From positions 1-26,994 of the forward strand of contig NZ_QSRL01000019.1 in assembly GCF_003437035.1 (NCBI RefSeq): a stretch of DNA of 26,994 nt, written 5' to 3'. The notes beneath the pieces were generated by a model that ran no database searches, was not told where the DNA came from, and saw only the letters and a program-made list of their open reading frames with translations. This document shows, piece by piece, positions 1 to 5,930 of this stretch; positions within the stretch are counted from its first letter, which is position 1, and the number at the start of each line of letters is the position of its first letter. Origin of the DNA: Collinsella sp. TF08-11AT. GTDB taxonomy: Bacteria > Actinomycetota > Coriobacteriia > Coriobacteriales > Coriobacteriaceae. Both the position numbers and the translations under genes were made by a program.

Positions 1-291
1 CGAGCAGCCGTAGCCCCTCCTGTGCGAGCAGCCGTTGCAGCACCTCGGCCACGAGGAGAGCCTGGGGCAGGCCCCCGACAGGTCCGCGGGAGCGGGCTCG
101 CCGTAGCGCGAGCGCGGCGCCGTGACGTAGCGGTGCGCCGCCACCTCCCTGGTCACGGTCGATGGCGACCTGCCGAGCTCCGCGGCGATCTCGCGGGCGC
201 TGCGGTTGAGGTCGAGCATCCTCTCGACCGTGTTCCTCTCATGCCTCGTGAGCCTCCCGTACGACCTCCCGGACGGCTTCGGTCTGGACAT
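1..291 (-). CDS. IS30-type transposase, N-terminal part, cut by the window edge
   Basis: An open frame runs from ATG at 291 to base 1 without a stop, giving the first 97 residues of a longer protein. AGGGAGG lies 5 nt before the ATG. Residues 17-50 form a helix-turn-helix with the sequence RHERNTVERMLDLNRSAREI at its start, followed by a recognition-helix segment LGRSPSTVTREV. This matches the HTH_38 domain of IS30-family transposases, which binds the element's ends. Residues 84-96 carry a Cys cluster (CCNGC, then RRGYGC) that could bind zinc. The catalytic DDE domain would lie beyond base 1, so it is unknown whether the element is intact. Family assignment is by recognition of the N-terminal domain only. 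Confidence 0.75.
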   Translation of the reverse strand, partial: MSRPKPSGRSYGRLTRHERNTVERMLDLNRSAREIAAELGRSPSTVTREVAAHRYVTAPRSRYGEPAPADLSGACPRLSSWPRCCNGCSHRRGYGCS

Positions 292-310
292 TTCGGCCTC
301 CCTCCATCGC

Positions 311-330
311 GGGCCGGGGGATTCCGGCCC
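311..330. repeat. GC-rich hairpin in front of the transposase gene
   Basis: GGGCCGG (311-317) and CCGGCCC (324-330) form a 7-bp stem with a 6-nt loop. It lies 20 bp upstream of the transposase ATG. Hairpins at this position in insertion sequences often shield the transposase from read-through transcription; that role is inferred here, not shown. Confidence 0.55.
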
Positions 331-358
331 CTCTGGGGTTGCCTACCCGGATTCGCGC

Positions 359-396
359 CTCAGGACTCAGCGCAACGCGTTGCGCTGAGTCCTGAG
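359..396. repeat. 38-bp perfect palindrome
   Basis: The arms CTCAGGACTCAGCGCAACG (359-377) and its exact complement (378-396) meet with no spacer. There is no T-tract on either side, so it is not a standard terminator. It lies 68 bp upstream of the transposase start and about 140 bp upstream of the phosphate transporter gene. It may be an IS end, a head-to-head joint of two inverted repeats, or a palindromic insertion target. Confidence 0.85.
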
Positions 397-535
397 TCTG
401 TTGCAATGAAGATGAGAATCAAGGAGTGCCAAAAAATTCACTTCTCCCATCAGAACTCGGTAAAGAAACCCGCAGGAGGTGATACGATTTATCATGTTTC
501 TGTAACGTGCCTGCAAACTTCGAGAAAGCCCATAT
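397..535 (+). promoter_or_regulatory. Leader region of pit with a strong unused ribosome-binding site
   Basis: This stretch must hold the pit promoter unless transcription comes from the IS side, but no convincing -35/-10 pair is visible. It contains a strong Shine-Dalgarno sequence, AGGAGGTGAT (474-483), 10 nt before an ATG at 494. That ATG opens only a three-codon frame (Met-Phe-Leu-stop, 494-505), ending 30 nt before the pit start. The GTAACGT heptamer occurs at 502-508 and again at 542-548 inside the gene. No longer coding sequence is supported here. Confidence 0.35.
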
Positions 536-1585
536 ATGGACGTAACGTTCTCAACCTTCCTCGGCCAACTCGTGTCGAACCCAGTCCTTGCCGTCACCGT
601 GATCCTCGCGCTCGGCGCCATCTTCGTCAATGGATGGACCGACGCACCCAACGCCATCGCGACCTGCGTCACTACGCGTTGCATGCCCGCCCGCGCCGCT
701 ATTCTCATGAGTGCCGCATTCAACTTCCTTGGCGTGCTCATCATGACGCACTTTAACGCGAGCGTCGCCAACACCATCTCCCATATTGTCGACTTTGGAG
801 GAAATAGCACCATGGCGCTCGCCTGTCTGTGCGCGGCGCTGTTCTCCATCGTCGTCTACGGCGCCACAGCGTCGCGTTTTGGCATCCCCACCTCGCAAAG
901 CCACAGCCTTATCGCCGGCCTGACCGGTGCCGCCATCGCCCTCGGCGGTGCGAGCAGCGTCAACGTCCACGAGTGGATGAAGGTCATCTACGGCCTGGCG
1001 CTCTCCATCGGTCTGGGCTTTGTCATGGGCTGGGTCCTGTGCAAGCTCGTCTCGATTCTTTTCGCCGCCGCCAACAGGCGACGTGCCAATGTCTTCTTTA
1101 AATACGCTCAGATCGCGAGCGCTGCGGCCATGAGCTTTATGCACGGCGCGCAGGATGGACAGAAGTTCATCGGCGTGCTCTTTTTAGGCGTGGCCTTTGC
1201 CAGCGGCCAGACGAGCGTCGGCGATGCCGGCATCCCCATCTGGATTATGCTGCTATGCTCGGCCACCATGGGCATCGGCACCAGCGTGGGCGGCGAGCGC
1301 ATCATCAAGTCCGTTGGCCAGAGCATGGTCAAGCTCGAAAAGTACCAGGGCTTCTCCGCCGACCTGGCGGGTGCCGCGAACCTGCTGCTTGCCACCCTTA
1401 CCGGCATCCCCGTGTCCTCCACGCACATCAAGACCTGCGCCATCATGGGCGTCGGTGCCGTCAAACGCCTCTCGGCCATCAACTTCGGCGTCGTCAAGGA
1501 CATGATGTTCACCTGGTTCTTCACCTTCCCCGCCTGCGGACTCATCAGCTTTGTCATGGCCAAGCTGTTCATGATGTTCATCTAG
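536..1585 (+). CDS. pit: PiT-family inorganic phosphate transporter
   Basis: This 349-residue membrane protein is a low-affinity phosphate permease of the PiT family, which imports phosphate (usually as a metal-phosphate complex) using the ion gradient. The two inverted family repeats are visible. The first signature is NGWTDAPNAIAT (32-43) followed by GIPTSQSHSLIAG (116-128). The second is MHGAQDGQKFIGV (202-214) followed by GIPVSSTHIKT (290-300). Most of the rest is hydrophobic, with a short basic cytoplasmic loop near 180-186 (NRRRAN). ATG at 536 is the only start after the in-frame stop at 503. Its ribosome-binding site (GAGAAAG) is weak. The gene is followed 67 bp later by the DUF47 gene, the usual partner, so the two probably form one transcript. 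Confidence 0.93.
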   Translation: MDVTFSTFLGQLVSNPVLAVTVILALGAIFVNGWTDAPNAIATCVTTRCMPARAAILMSAAFNFLGVLIMTHFNASVANTISHIVDFGGNSTMALACLCAALFSIVVYGATASRFGIPTSQSHSLIAGLTGAAIALGGASSVNVHEWMKVIYGLALSIGLGFVMGWVLCKLVSILFAAANRRRANVFFKYAQIASAAAMSFMHGAQDGQKFIGVLFLGVAFASGQTSVGDAGIPIWIMLLCSATMGIGTSVGGERIIKSVGQSMVKLEKYQGFSADLAGAANLLLATLTGIPVSSTHIKTCAIMGVGAVKRLSAINFGVVKDMMFTWFFTFPACGLISFVMAKLFMMFI

Positions 1586-1652
1586 TCAAACCGAACGTCC
1601 ATCCGGACCGTAACACCTCGCCCACCCGTCTTCGCCTCGAAAGGACCCACTC

Positions 1653-2276
1653 ATGGCAAAGAAACCCGATTCGTTCTACTTTGACAACTACGTCGCCTGC
1701 GCCGACCTCGCCGTCCAGGCCGCCGAGCTGCTTACCAAGATTTTCGAGAACTTCGATCCCGCAAAGATTCACGATATGCTCGACAAGATGCACGCGATCG
1801 AGCATGCGGCCGACAAGAAGCACCATGAGCTTGAGGACGCCCTGCTCACCGCCTTTATCACCCCGCTTGAGCGCGAGGATCTGGACCTGATGAGCTGCTC
1901 GCTCGACACCGTGCTCGACCGCATCGAGGGCGTCGTGCAGCGCGTCTACTTCACCAACATCCAGAGCATCCATCCCGATGCCATCGTGATCGCCCACAAG
2001 GTGACCGACGCCTGCCGCGCCATGAAAGACCTGATGGTCGAGCTGCCTAACTACCGCAAGTCCAAAACGCTGCGCGAGCTCGTCATCCAGATCAACACCA
2101 TCGAGTCCGAGGCCGACGAGCTCTATATCAACGCCATGCGTAACCTGCACGTTAACGGCAAGGACCCGCTCGAGGTCATCGCTTGGCGTGACGTGTACGC
2201 CTTCCTGGAGTACTGCGCCGACTGCTGCGAGAATGTGGCCGATGTCGTGGATTCGATAGTCATGAAGAACAGTTAA
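1653..2276 (+). CDS. DUF47 (PhoU-like) protein paired with Pit
   Basis: This 207-residue all-helical protein belongs to the DUF47/TIGR00153 family, distant relatives of PhoU that are commonly encoded next to pit genes and are thought to regulate the permease. The family pattern is clear: an N-terminal region with an HxxEHxADxxxH-like segment (near 47-57), the segment ITPLEREDL (69-77), and a later NxxESEAD-type segment (INTIESEADELY). These motifs supply His, Glu and Asp residues that could bind metal. AAAGGA lies 8 nt before the ATG. Direct control of Pit by this protein is inferred from family context; it is not visible in the sequence. Confidence 0.88.
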   Translation: MAKKPDSFYFDNYVACADLAVQAAELLTKIFENFDPAKIHDMLDKMHAIEHAADKKHHELEDALLTAFITPLEREDLDLMSCSLDTVLDRIEGVVQRVYFTNIQSIHPDAIVIAHKVTDACRAMKDLMVELPNYRKSKTLRELVIQINTIESEADELYINAMRNLHVNGKDPLEVIAWRDVYAFLEYCADCCENVADVVDSIVMKNS

Positions 2277-2281
2277 TTAGG

Positions 2282-2389
2282 GGTACGTGTCCCGGCGGCG
2301 AAGGGCCGGCCACGGTTTGCTTTCTCACTCCGGCTGCGTAGCAGAGTCGTTCGAAAGTAAACCGTGGCCGGCCCTTCGCCTTACGTACC
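2282..2389. repeat. About 108-nt imperfect palindrome, potential giant hairpin
   Basis: GGCGAAGGGCCGGCCACGGTTT (2297-2318) is exactly complementary to 2359-2380. The stem continues inward past one mismatch (CTTTC 2320-2324 with GAAAG 2353-2357) and ends in CTGC-GTA-GCAG at the centre (2334-2344). It resumes outside a bulge (GGTACGT 2282-2288 with ACGTACC 2383-2389). It starts 5 bp after the DUF47 stop codon. No T-tract follows on the plus strand, so it is not a classical terminator, although a stem this strong may still stop polymerase or protect the 3' end of the transcript. A dispersed palindromic repeat or MITE remnant is an alternative. Confidence 0.85.
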
Positions 2390-2556
2390 ACCATTGGGAA
2401 CCTTGGCTGATACTTTGAAAGCGATGGGGCCTTTGTTGACAGGACCTTGGGGCCCGATTGGAAACTTTGGGACCGCCTTAAACGTTTGGTTGGGCAGGGC
2501 TTTGGGTACCCTTTGGTTTACTTTGGATTGATTCGCTGACTTTGGAGGGTTTGGTT
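2390..2556 (+). other. GT-rich, CTTTGG-repeated tract upstream of the nitroreductase
   Basis: This 167-bp stretch has no gene. It is full of short CTTTG/TTTGG units (nine TTTG occurrences) and is strongly G+T on the plus strand, unlike the C-rich neighbourhood. A TTGACA hexamer at 2436-2441 looks like a -35 box, but no matching -10 lies 16-18 nt downstream, so a promoter is only a weak guess. GGAGGG (2544-2549) is the ribosome-binding site of the next gene. Confidence 0.5.
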
Positions 2557-3087
2557 ATGTCGTATTTGGATCTGGCTCGGTCTCGGTATTCTTGTCGCGA
2601 GTTTGAGGATCGTTCTGTTGAGCGGGCTGTGGTGGATGCCGTTGTTGAGGCTGGGCGTATTGCCCCTTCTGCTTGTAATAATCATCCAACCCGTGTGATG
2701 GTGTTGGATACGCCCGAGTTGTTGGAGAAGGCTGCTGCTTGTCAGCCTCGGTTTGCTCGTGATGGGTCTATCTTTGGAGCTCCGCTTGTCTTCCTTATTT
2801 GCAGCGTTACCGATGATGCTTGGGTGCGCCCGTATGACCAGATGAATTCCAGTGAAATCGATACGTCCATCGTGTGCGACCAGATGATGATGGAGGCCAC
2901 CGAGCAGGGCCTGGGAACGTGCTGGGTATGCCATTTTAAGCCTGAGGTGGCACAGGAGCAGTTCAATCTGCCCAAGTGCGTCTATCCCTATCACATGCTC
3001 GTCTGTGGCTATCCCGCCGACCACATCGCCGATCCCGAGCATCGCGAGGCCCGCACTATTCCCCTCTCCAACTTCCTCCTCAAGTAG
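2557..3087 (+). CDS. Nitroreductase-family flavoprotein
   Basis: This 176-residue protein has the layout of small FMN-dependent nitroreductases, which use NAD(P)H to reduce nitro compounds, quinones or flavins; the real substrate cannot be told. The N-terminal SRYSCREF (9-16) matches the family's phosphate-contacting S-x-R-x-F segment. APSACNNHP (36-44) and DQMMMEATEQGLGTCWV (108-124) match later FMN-fold segments. ATG at 2557 is preferred over an in-frame TTG at 2542, because GGAGGG ends 7 nt before the ATG. Codon use is split: only 5 of the first 70 codons end in C, against 22 of the last 34. The gene ends before a terminator at 3130 and stands alone. Confidence 0.88.
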   Translation: MSYLDLARSRYSCREFEDRSVERAVVDAVVEAGRIAPSACNNHPTRVMVLDTPELLEKAAACQPRFARDGSIFGAPLVFLICSVTDDAWVRPYDQMNSSEIDTSIVCDQMMMEATEQGLGTCWVCHFKPEVAQEQFNLPKCVYPYHMLVCGYPADHIADPEHREARTIPLSNFLLK

Positions 3088-3129
3088 TTTTAGACATACC
3101 TTAAAATCTACCTTTTACCACGCGCCCTT

Positions 3130-3173
3130 CGCCGAGTTCTGTCCTATCTAATGCAGAGCTCGGCGTTTTGTTT
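3130..3173 (+). terminator. Intrinsic terminator of the nitroreductase gene
   Basis: CGCCGAGTTCTG (3130-3141) pairs with CAGAGCTCGGCG (3154-3165) through one G-U pair, and TTTTGTTT follows. It lies 43 bp after the stop codon. Confidence 0.88.
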
Positions 3174-3192
3174 CCCAACCCGTATACAGCCA

Positions 3193-3222
3193 CAAAAAAG
3201 GAGCCCGCAGGTGCGAGCTCCT
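3193..3222 (-). terminator. Intrinsic terminator of divIVA
   Basis: On the minus strand AGGAGCTCGC, loop ACCT and GCGGGCTCCT form a 10-bp stem (one G-U pair) followed by TTTTTT (3194-3199). It faces the nitroreductase terminator and closes the division-gene side of the window. Confidence 0.88.
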
Positions 3223-3251
3223 CTTAAGGACACTAGATTGTAGCTCTGATG

Positions 3252-3926
3252 CTAGTCCAGGTCGTCGGCAGCAAAGTTGTCGATCGGGGCGAAGGGATCG
3301 GCCACGGGGACAACCGGGTCAGCGACGGGCAGCGGCTCGGCGGGAACAGTCACTGCAGGAGAAGCGGCAGAACCGACCGGCGTGGAGGCCATGAGGTCGG
3401 CCGGGAAGGAGTTCTGGGCATCGTCCATGAAGTGCTGGATGAGCTTGAGATACTCTGCCTTGAACTCCTCACGGGAAGCCTTGAGACGATCGATTTCCTC
3501 GAGCTCGGCCTGCTTTTCGGTCAGAGCCTGGCGGATAACCTCGCGGGCCTTAGCGTCAGCCTCGTTGCGGATACGCTCAGCGTTCTCGTTGGCATCGTTG
3601 ACGATGGTCTCAGCGGTCTGCTGGGCAGCGATCAGGGCAGCGGAAATCTGGCGCTCCTGAGCGGAGAAGTCAGGGGCGGGAGCAGCCACAGGGGCGGCAG
3701 GAACGGCCTGGGCGGTGGCATCCTGAGCCTGGGCAAGCTGAGCCTGTGCATCGGCAAGCTGCTGCTCGGTAGCAGTCAGACGACCCTTAAGGTCGACGAT
3801 CTTAGCGAGCATAGCGTCAACCTCGGAGGACAGCGTCTCCAAGAAAACGTCGACCTCGGCAGGATCGTAGCCACGCTTGGCCTCAGAGAAAGTCTGAGCC
3901 TGGATGTCTGCAGGGGTAATAGCCAT
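3252..3926 (-). CDS. divIVA: DivIVA / Wag31 family coiled-coil polarity protein
   Basis: This 224-residue protein is a DivIVA-family scaffold, which binds curved membrane at poles and septa and recruits growth or division factors. The N-terminal domain (1-55) has the family pattern: a TPADIQAQTF segment, then KRGYDPAEVDVFLE (17-30), then a coiled coil. A Gln/Ala-rich linker with a Pro/Ala stretch (74-85) leads to a second long coiled coil (about 89-170). The C-terminal tail (171-224) is Pro/Val/Asp-rich and probably disordered. AAGGAG lies 8 nt before the ATG. It is the last gene of the minus-strand set, 61 bp after yggT, and has its own terminator. In actinobacteria the orthologue organises polar growth; whether that holds here is unknown. 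Confidence 0.93.
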   Translation of the reverse strand: MAITPADIQAQTFSEAKRGYDPAEVDVFLETLSSEVDAMLAKIVDLKGRLTATEQQLADAQAQLAQAQDATAQAVPAAPVAAPAPDFSAQERQISAALIAAQQTAETIVNDANENAERIRNEADAKAREVIRQALTEKQAELEEIDRLKASREEFKAEYLKLIQHFMDDAQNSFPADLMASTPVGSAASPAVTVPAEPLPVADPVVPVADPFAPIDNFAADDLD

Positions 3927-3987
3927 AACAAGTCTCCTTTTTCATCGCCTCGGCGCTACACGCCCGACGTAAGTTACTAAGTCAGTT

Positions 3988-4269
3988 CTATACGAGTATA
4001 CCTATAAGAAGCTGCAGAACCAGCCTCTGCACCAACTGCAACGCAATAATCGCAACGACCGGCGAAAAATCGATACCGCCCATCGGCGGAATGAAACGAC
4101 GGAACAGGTTGAGCCACGGACCGCACACGCTATCAAGCACCGCAGCAATATCCTGAAGCAAACCACCCTGCTTCATGGGAATCCACGTCATAAAGCAGTA
4201 GACGACAATGAGCGTGGAATAGAAGTTGAACAGCGTGTTGACCAGCTGGACGATAGTGTAGATGTTGAT
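3988..4269 (-). CDS. yggT: YggT-family membrane protein with a probable ATC start
   Basis: YggT/YlmG proteins are small membrane proteins with two hydrophobic segments, encoded next to sepF and linked to division-site or membrane organisation. The frame continues upstream of its first ATG (4191) to a stop 36 nt before 4269. It contains no ATG, GTG or TTG upstream of 4191. GAGGAG (4276-4281) sits 6 nt before ATC at 4269, and starting there gives a 93-residue protein with the first membrane segment (about residues 3-26) followed by the family segment WLNLFRRFIPPMGGIDFSPVVA and the second membrane segment. Starting at 4191 would leave 67 residues and delete the first membrane helix. ATT at 4275 is adjacent to the ribosome-binding site and is less likely. 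Confidence 0.8.
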   Translation of the reverse strand: MNIYTIVQLVNTLFNFYSTLIVVYCFMTWIPMKQGGLLQDIAAVLDSVCGPWLNLFRRFIPPMGGIDFSPVVAIIALQLVQRLVLQLLIGILV

Positions 4270-4290
4270 GGGAATCTCCTCGTCTTGTCT

Positions 4291-5013
4291 TTACTTAAGG
4301 TAGCCGTCGGCACGAAGCTTCTTGAGATCGGAATCTTTGACCTCGCAACCGGCGGGCAGCACCATGAACACGCGGTCGCCTACCTCCTTGACCGTGGCGC
4401 CCAGACCGCAGGCAAAGCCGTAAGAGAAGTCCAAGACGCGCTTGGCAACTTCGGTGCGTACGCCCACAAAAATCAGTGCGACAGGCTGCTTGGTGCGAAC
4501 GCGGCGCACCACGGTCTCCACGTCGTCATAGCTCTCGGGGCGCAGGACATAGGCCGGCAGCTGCGGCGTGGCGTTGATGATATTGCTCGCATAGGCCGAG
4601 GCATCGCTCGGTGCAGGCGCGGGCGCAGCGGCGGCACGGGCGCGGGTGTTCTCGGCGTAGCTCGACGGCGTGTCATAGGCACCAGGACGATAACCGCTCG
4701 CAACGCTGTCCTGCGAGCGCGAAGGCGGGTTATACGTCGTGGCATGACGGGAGTCATCGCCGACAAGCTGACCGGAGCGCGTATACACGGCAACCGACTC
4801 AGCTTCACCGCGGCGCGTCTGGCCAAGCAGGCCGTTGCTCGGCTCGTCTTGGGTGTAGAAGCCCTCGCCCGAAGCACCGCTGTAGCCGTTGCCCTGATAA
4901 CTATCGTCATAGCCGTCATCGTAGCCGTAGTCGTCGTCCTGGCCATAACCCTGGTCGTAACCCTGCTGGCCGCCCAGGTGCATCTTATTTTTAATCTCGT
5001 CAAGGAAGCCCAT
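4291..5013 (-). CDS. sepF: SepF, FtsZ membrane anchor, with a long Tyr/Asp/Gly-rich linker
   Basis: SepF tethers FtsZ filaments to the membrane and replaces FtsA in bacteria such as actinobacteria. The start at 5013 gives the usual amphipathic anchor MGFLDEIKNKMHL (1-13), with AGAGGA 7 nt upstream; a longer frame to 5064 has no such support. The globular SepF core is residues 155-226, with the family segments RPESYDDVETVVRRVR and LDFSYGFACGL. The 240-residue length is well above the roughly 150 of Bacillus SepF. The extra is a low-complexity linker (14-150). Its first part (17-53) has eight Tyr among Asp, Gly and Gln, resembling prion-like sequence, and it ends in an Ala/Pro stretch. The gene is 60 bp after yggS and 21 bp before yggT. 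Confidence 0.95.
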   Translation of the reverse strand: MGFLDEIKNKMHLGGQQGYDQGYGQDDDYGYDDGYDDSYQGNGYSGASGEGFYTQDEPSNGLLGQTRRGEAESVAVYTRSGQLVGDDSRHATTYNPPSRSQDSVASGYRPGAYDTPSSYAENTRARAAAAPAPAPSDASAYASNIINATPQLPAYVLRPESYDDVETVVRRVRTKQPVALIFVGVRTEVAKRVLDFSYGFACGLGATVKEVGDRVFMVLPAGCEVKDSDLKKLRADGYLK

Positions 5014-5073
5014 GGTTGTGTCCTCTCGCGGTTTAGTGCAGGCACCCCGATAATCAGTGCGCACTTCAGAGCC

Positions 5074-5811
5074 TTATTTTACTGCAAACTCCGGGCTAAA
5101 TACTACCCTGCCCAGGCGAACGAGCGTAGAGCCCTCCTCAAGGGCAGGCTCAAAGTCCTCGCTCATGCCGCAGGAAAGCTCAGGCAGGTTCAAATCGGGA
5201 TGCGCCGCCTCCAGCTCATCCCTCAGCTCACGAAGCCCCGCAAAGGTGCGGCGTGCCACATCCTTATTCCCCCGGGGCGCCATAGTCATAAGCCCCTGCA
5301 CGCAAATTCCCTCGAGCTCCGCAAGCTCACCCGCGGCAGCGCGAATCTCATCGGGCGAAAAGCCTCCCTTCGACTCCTCACCACTCACATTGACCTCGAT
5401 GAGCACACGCTGGGGGCCGGCGAGCTCGCCTGCCTCAATCTTGCGGACAGCACGGCTCGAGATCGCCTGCGCCAGATGCAGCGAACCCACCGAGTGAATC
5501 AGCTCGGCTGAGCCCAGCACCGCATTGATCTTATTGGTCTGCAGGTTGCCGATCATATCGAAGCGCACCTCGGGCAGCTCCGGATGCTCCGCCAGACCCG
5601 TGAGCTTGCGAACCAGCTCCTGCGGGCGGTTCTCGGCAAAATGGCGATACCCCGCCTGGATGGCGGCAACGGTCTCATCGACACCAACGGTCTTGGACAC
5701 GGCAATGAGGCGCGCGGCGTCGTGGGGGCGGCCCGCGCGATCGAGCGCCGCATAAAAACGTTCCAGAATCTGCTCGCGGCGAGCGCGCATCAAGTCCAAA
5801 TAGTTATCCAT
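5074..5811 (-). CDS. yggS: YggS-type PLP-binding protein (PLP homeostasis)
   Basis: This 245-residue protein belongs to the YggS/YlmE/PLPBP family, TIM-barrel proteins that bind pyridoxal phosphate without known enzyme activity and help keep free PLP in balance. The PLP-binding Lys is K40 in AVSKTV. The family segment MIGNLQTNKIN and the phosphate-binding end (SCGMSEDF, then GSTLVRLGR) are present. ATG at 5811 has GGAGG 9 nt upstream and matches the usual N-terminus; a longer frame to 5895 would run through the hairpin at 5862-5893. In many Gram-positives it follows pgeF directly. Here the pst-phoU set lies between them. Confidence 0.93.
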   Translation of the reverse strand: MDNYLDLMRARREQILERFYAALDRAGRPHDAARLIAVSKTVGVDETVAAIQAGYRHFAENRPQELVRKLTGLAEHPELPEVRFDMIGNLQTNKINAVLGSAELIHSVGSLHLAQAISSRAVRKIEAGELAGPQRVLIEVNVSGEESKGGFSPDEIRAAAGELAELEGICVQGLMTMAPRGNKDVARRTFAGLRELRDELEAAHPDLNLPELSCGMSEDFEPALEEGSTLVRLGRVVFSPEFAVK

Positions 5812-5861
5812 TGCCAATCGCCTCCGCTGACAGCCAAACAAGTAGTCCCATGCTAACGCAA

Positions 5862-5893
5862 GAGCGCGGCCCCGCATGTGCAAGGCCGCGCTC
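5862..5893 (-). terminator. GC-rich hairpin between phoU and yggS, possible terminator
   Basis: GAGCGCGGCC (5862-5871) and GGCCGCGCTC (5884-5893) form a perfect 10-bp stem with a 12-nt loop. On the minus strand only TTGCGTT follows, so termination is probably incomplete. It marks the junction between the phosphate set and the yggS-sepF-yggT-divIVA set, and it could instead stabilise the pst-phoU transcript. Confidence 0.55.
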
Positions 5894-5930
5894 ACTTAGG
5901 TATTTACAATCTTTCGACGAACGGGGCTAC

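Larger units (their letters stand above)
1..396 (-). mobile_element. Probable end of an IS30-family insertion sequence
   Basis: The transposase fragment at 1-291 together with its upstream leader looks like one end of an insertion sequence whose body extends left of the window. IS30-type elements usually have a terminal inverted repeat within about 100 bp of the transposase start. The 38-bp palindrome at 359-396 is at the right distance to be that end, or to be the symmetric target that the element chose. The true boundary cannot be set, because the other end is outside the window. The right limit given here is therefore an estimate. Confidence 0.45.

Noticed and set aside
22..756. 244-codon plus-strand frame overlapping the transposase fragment and pit
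   Set aside because: It runs across the palindrome and the pit start in another frame; its start is Arg/Pro-rich shadow of the transposase.
2436..2464. TTGACA as a -35 box for the nitroreductase
   Set aside because: No acceptable -10 hexamer lies 16-18 nt downstream; kept only as a remark.
5014..5064. N-terminal extension of SepF by 17 residues
   Set aside because: The ATG at 5013 has a good ribosome-binding site and gives the typical SepF membrane anchor; the extension has neither.
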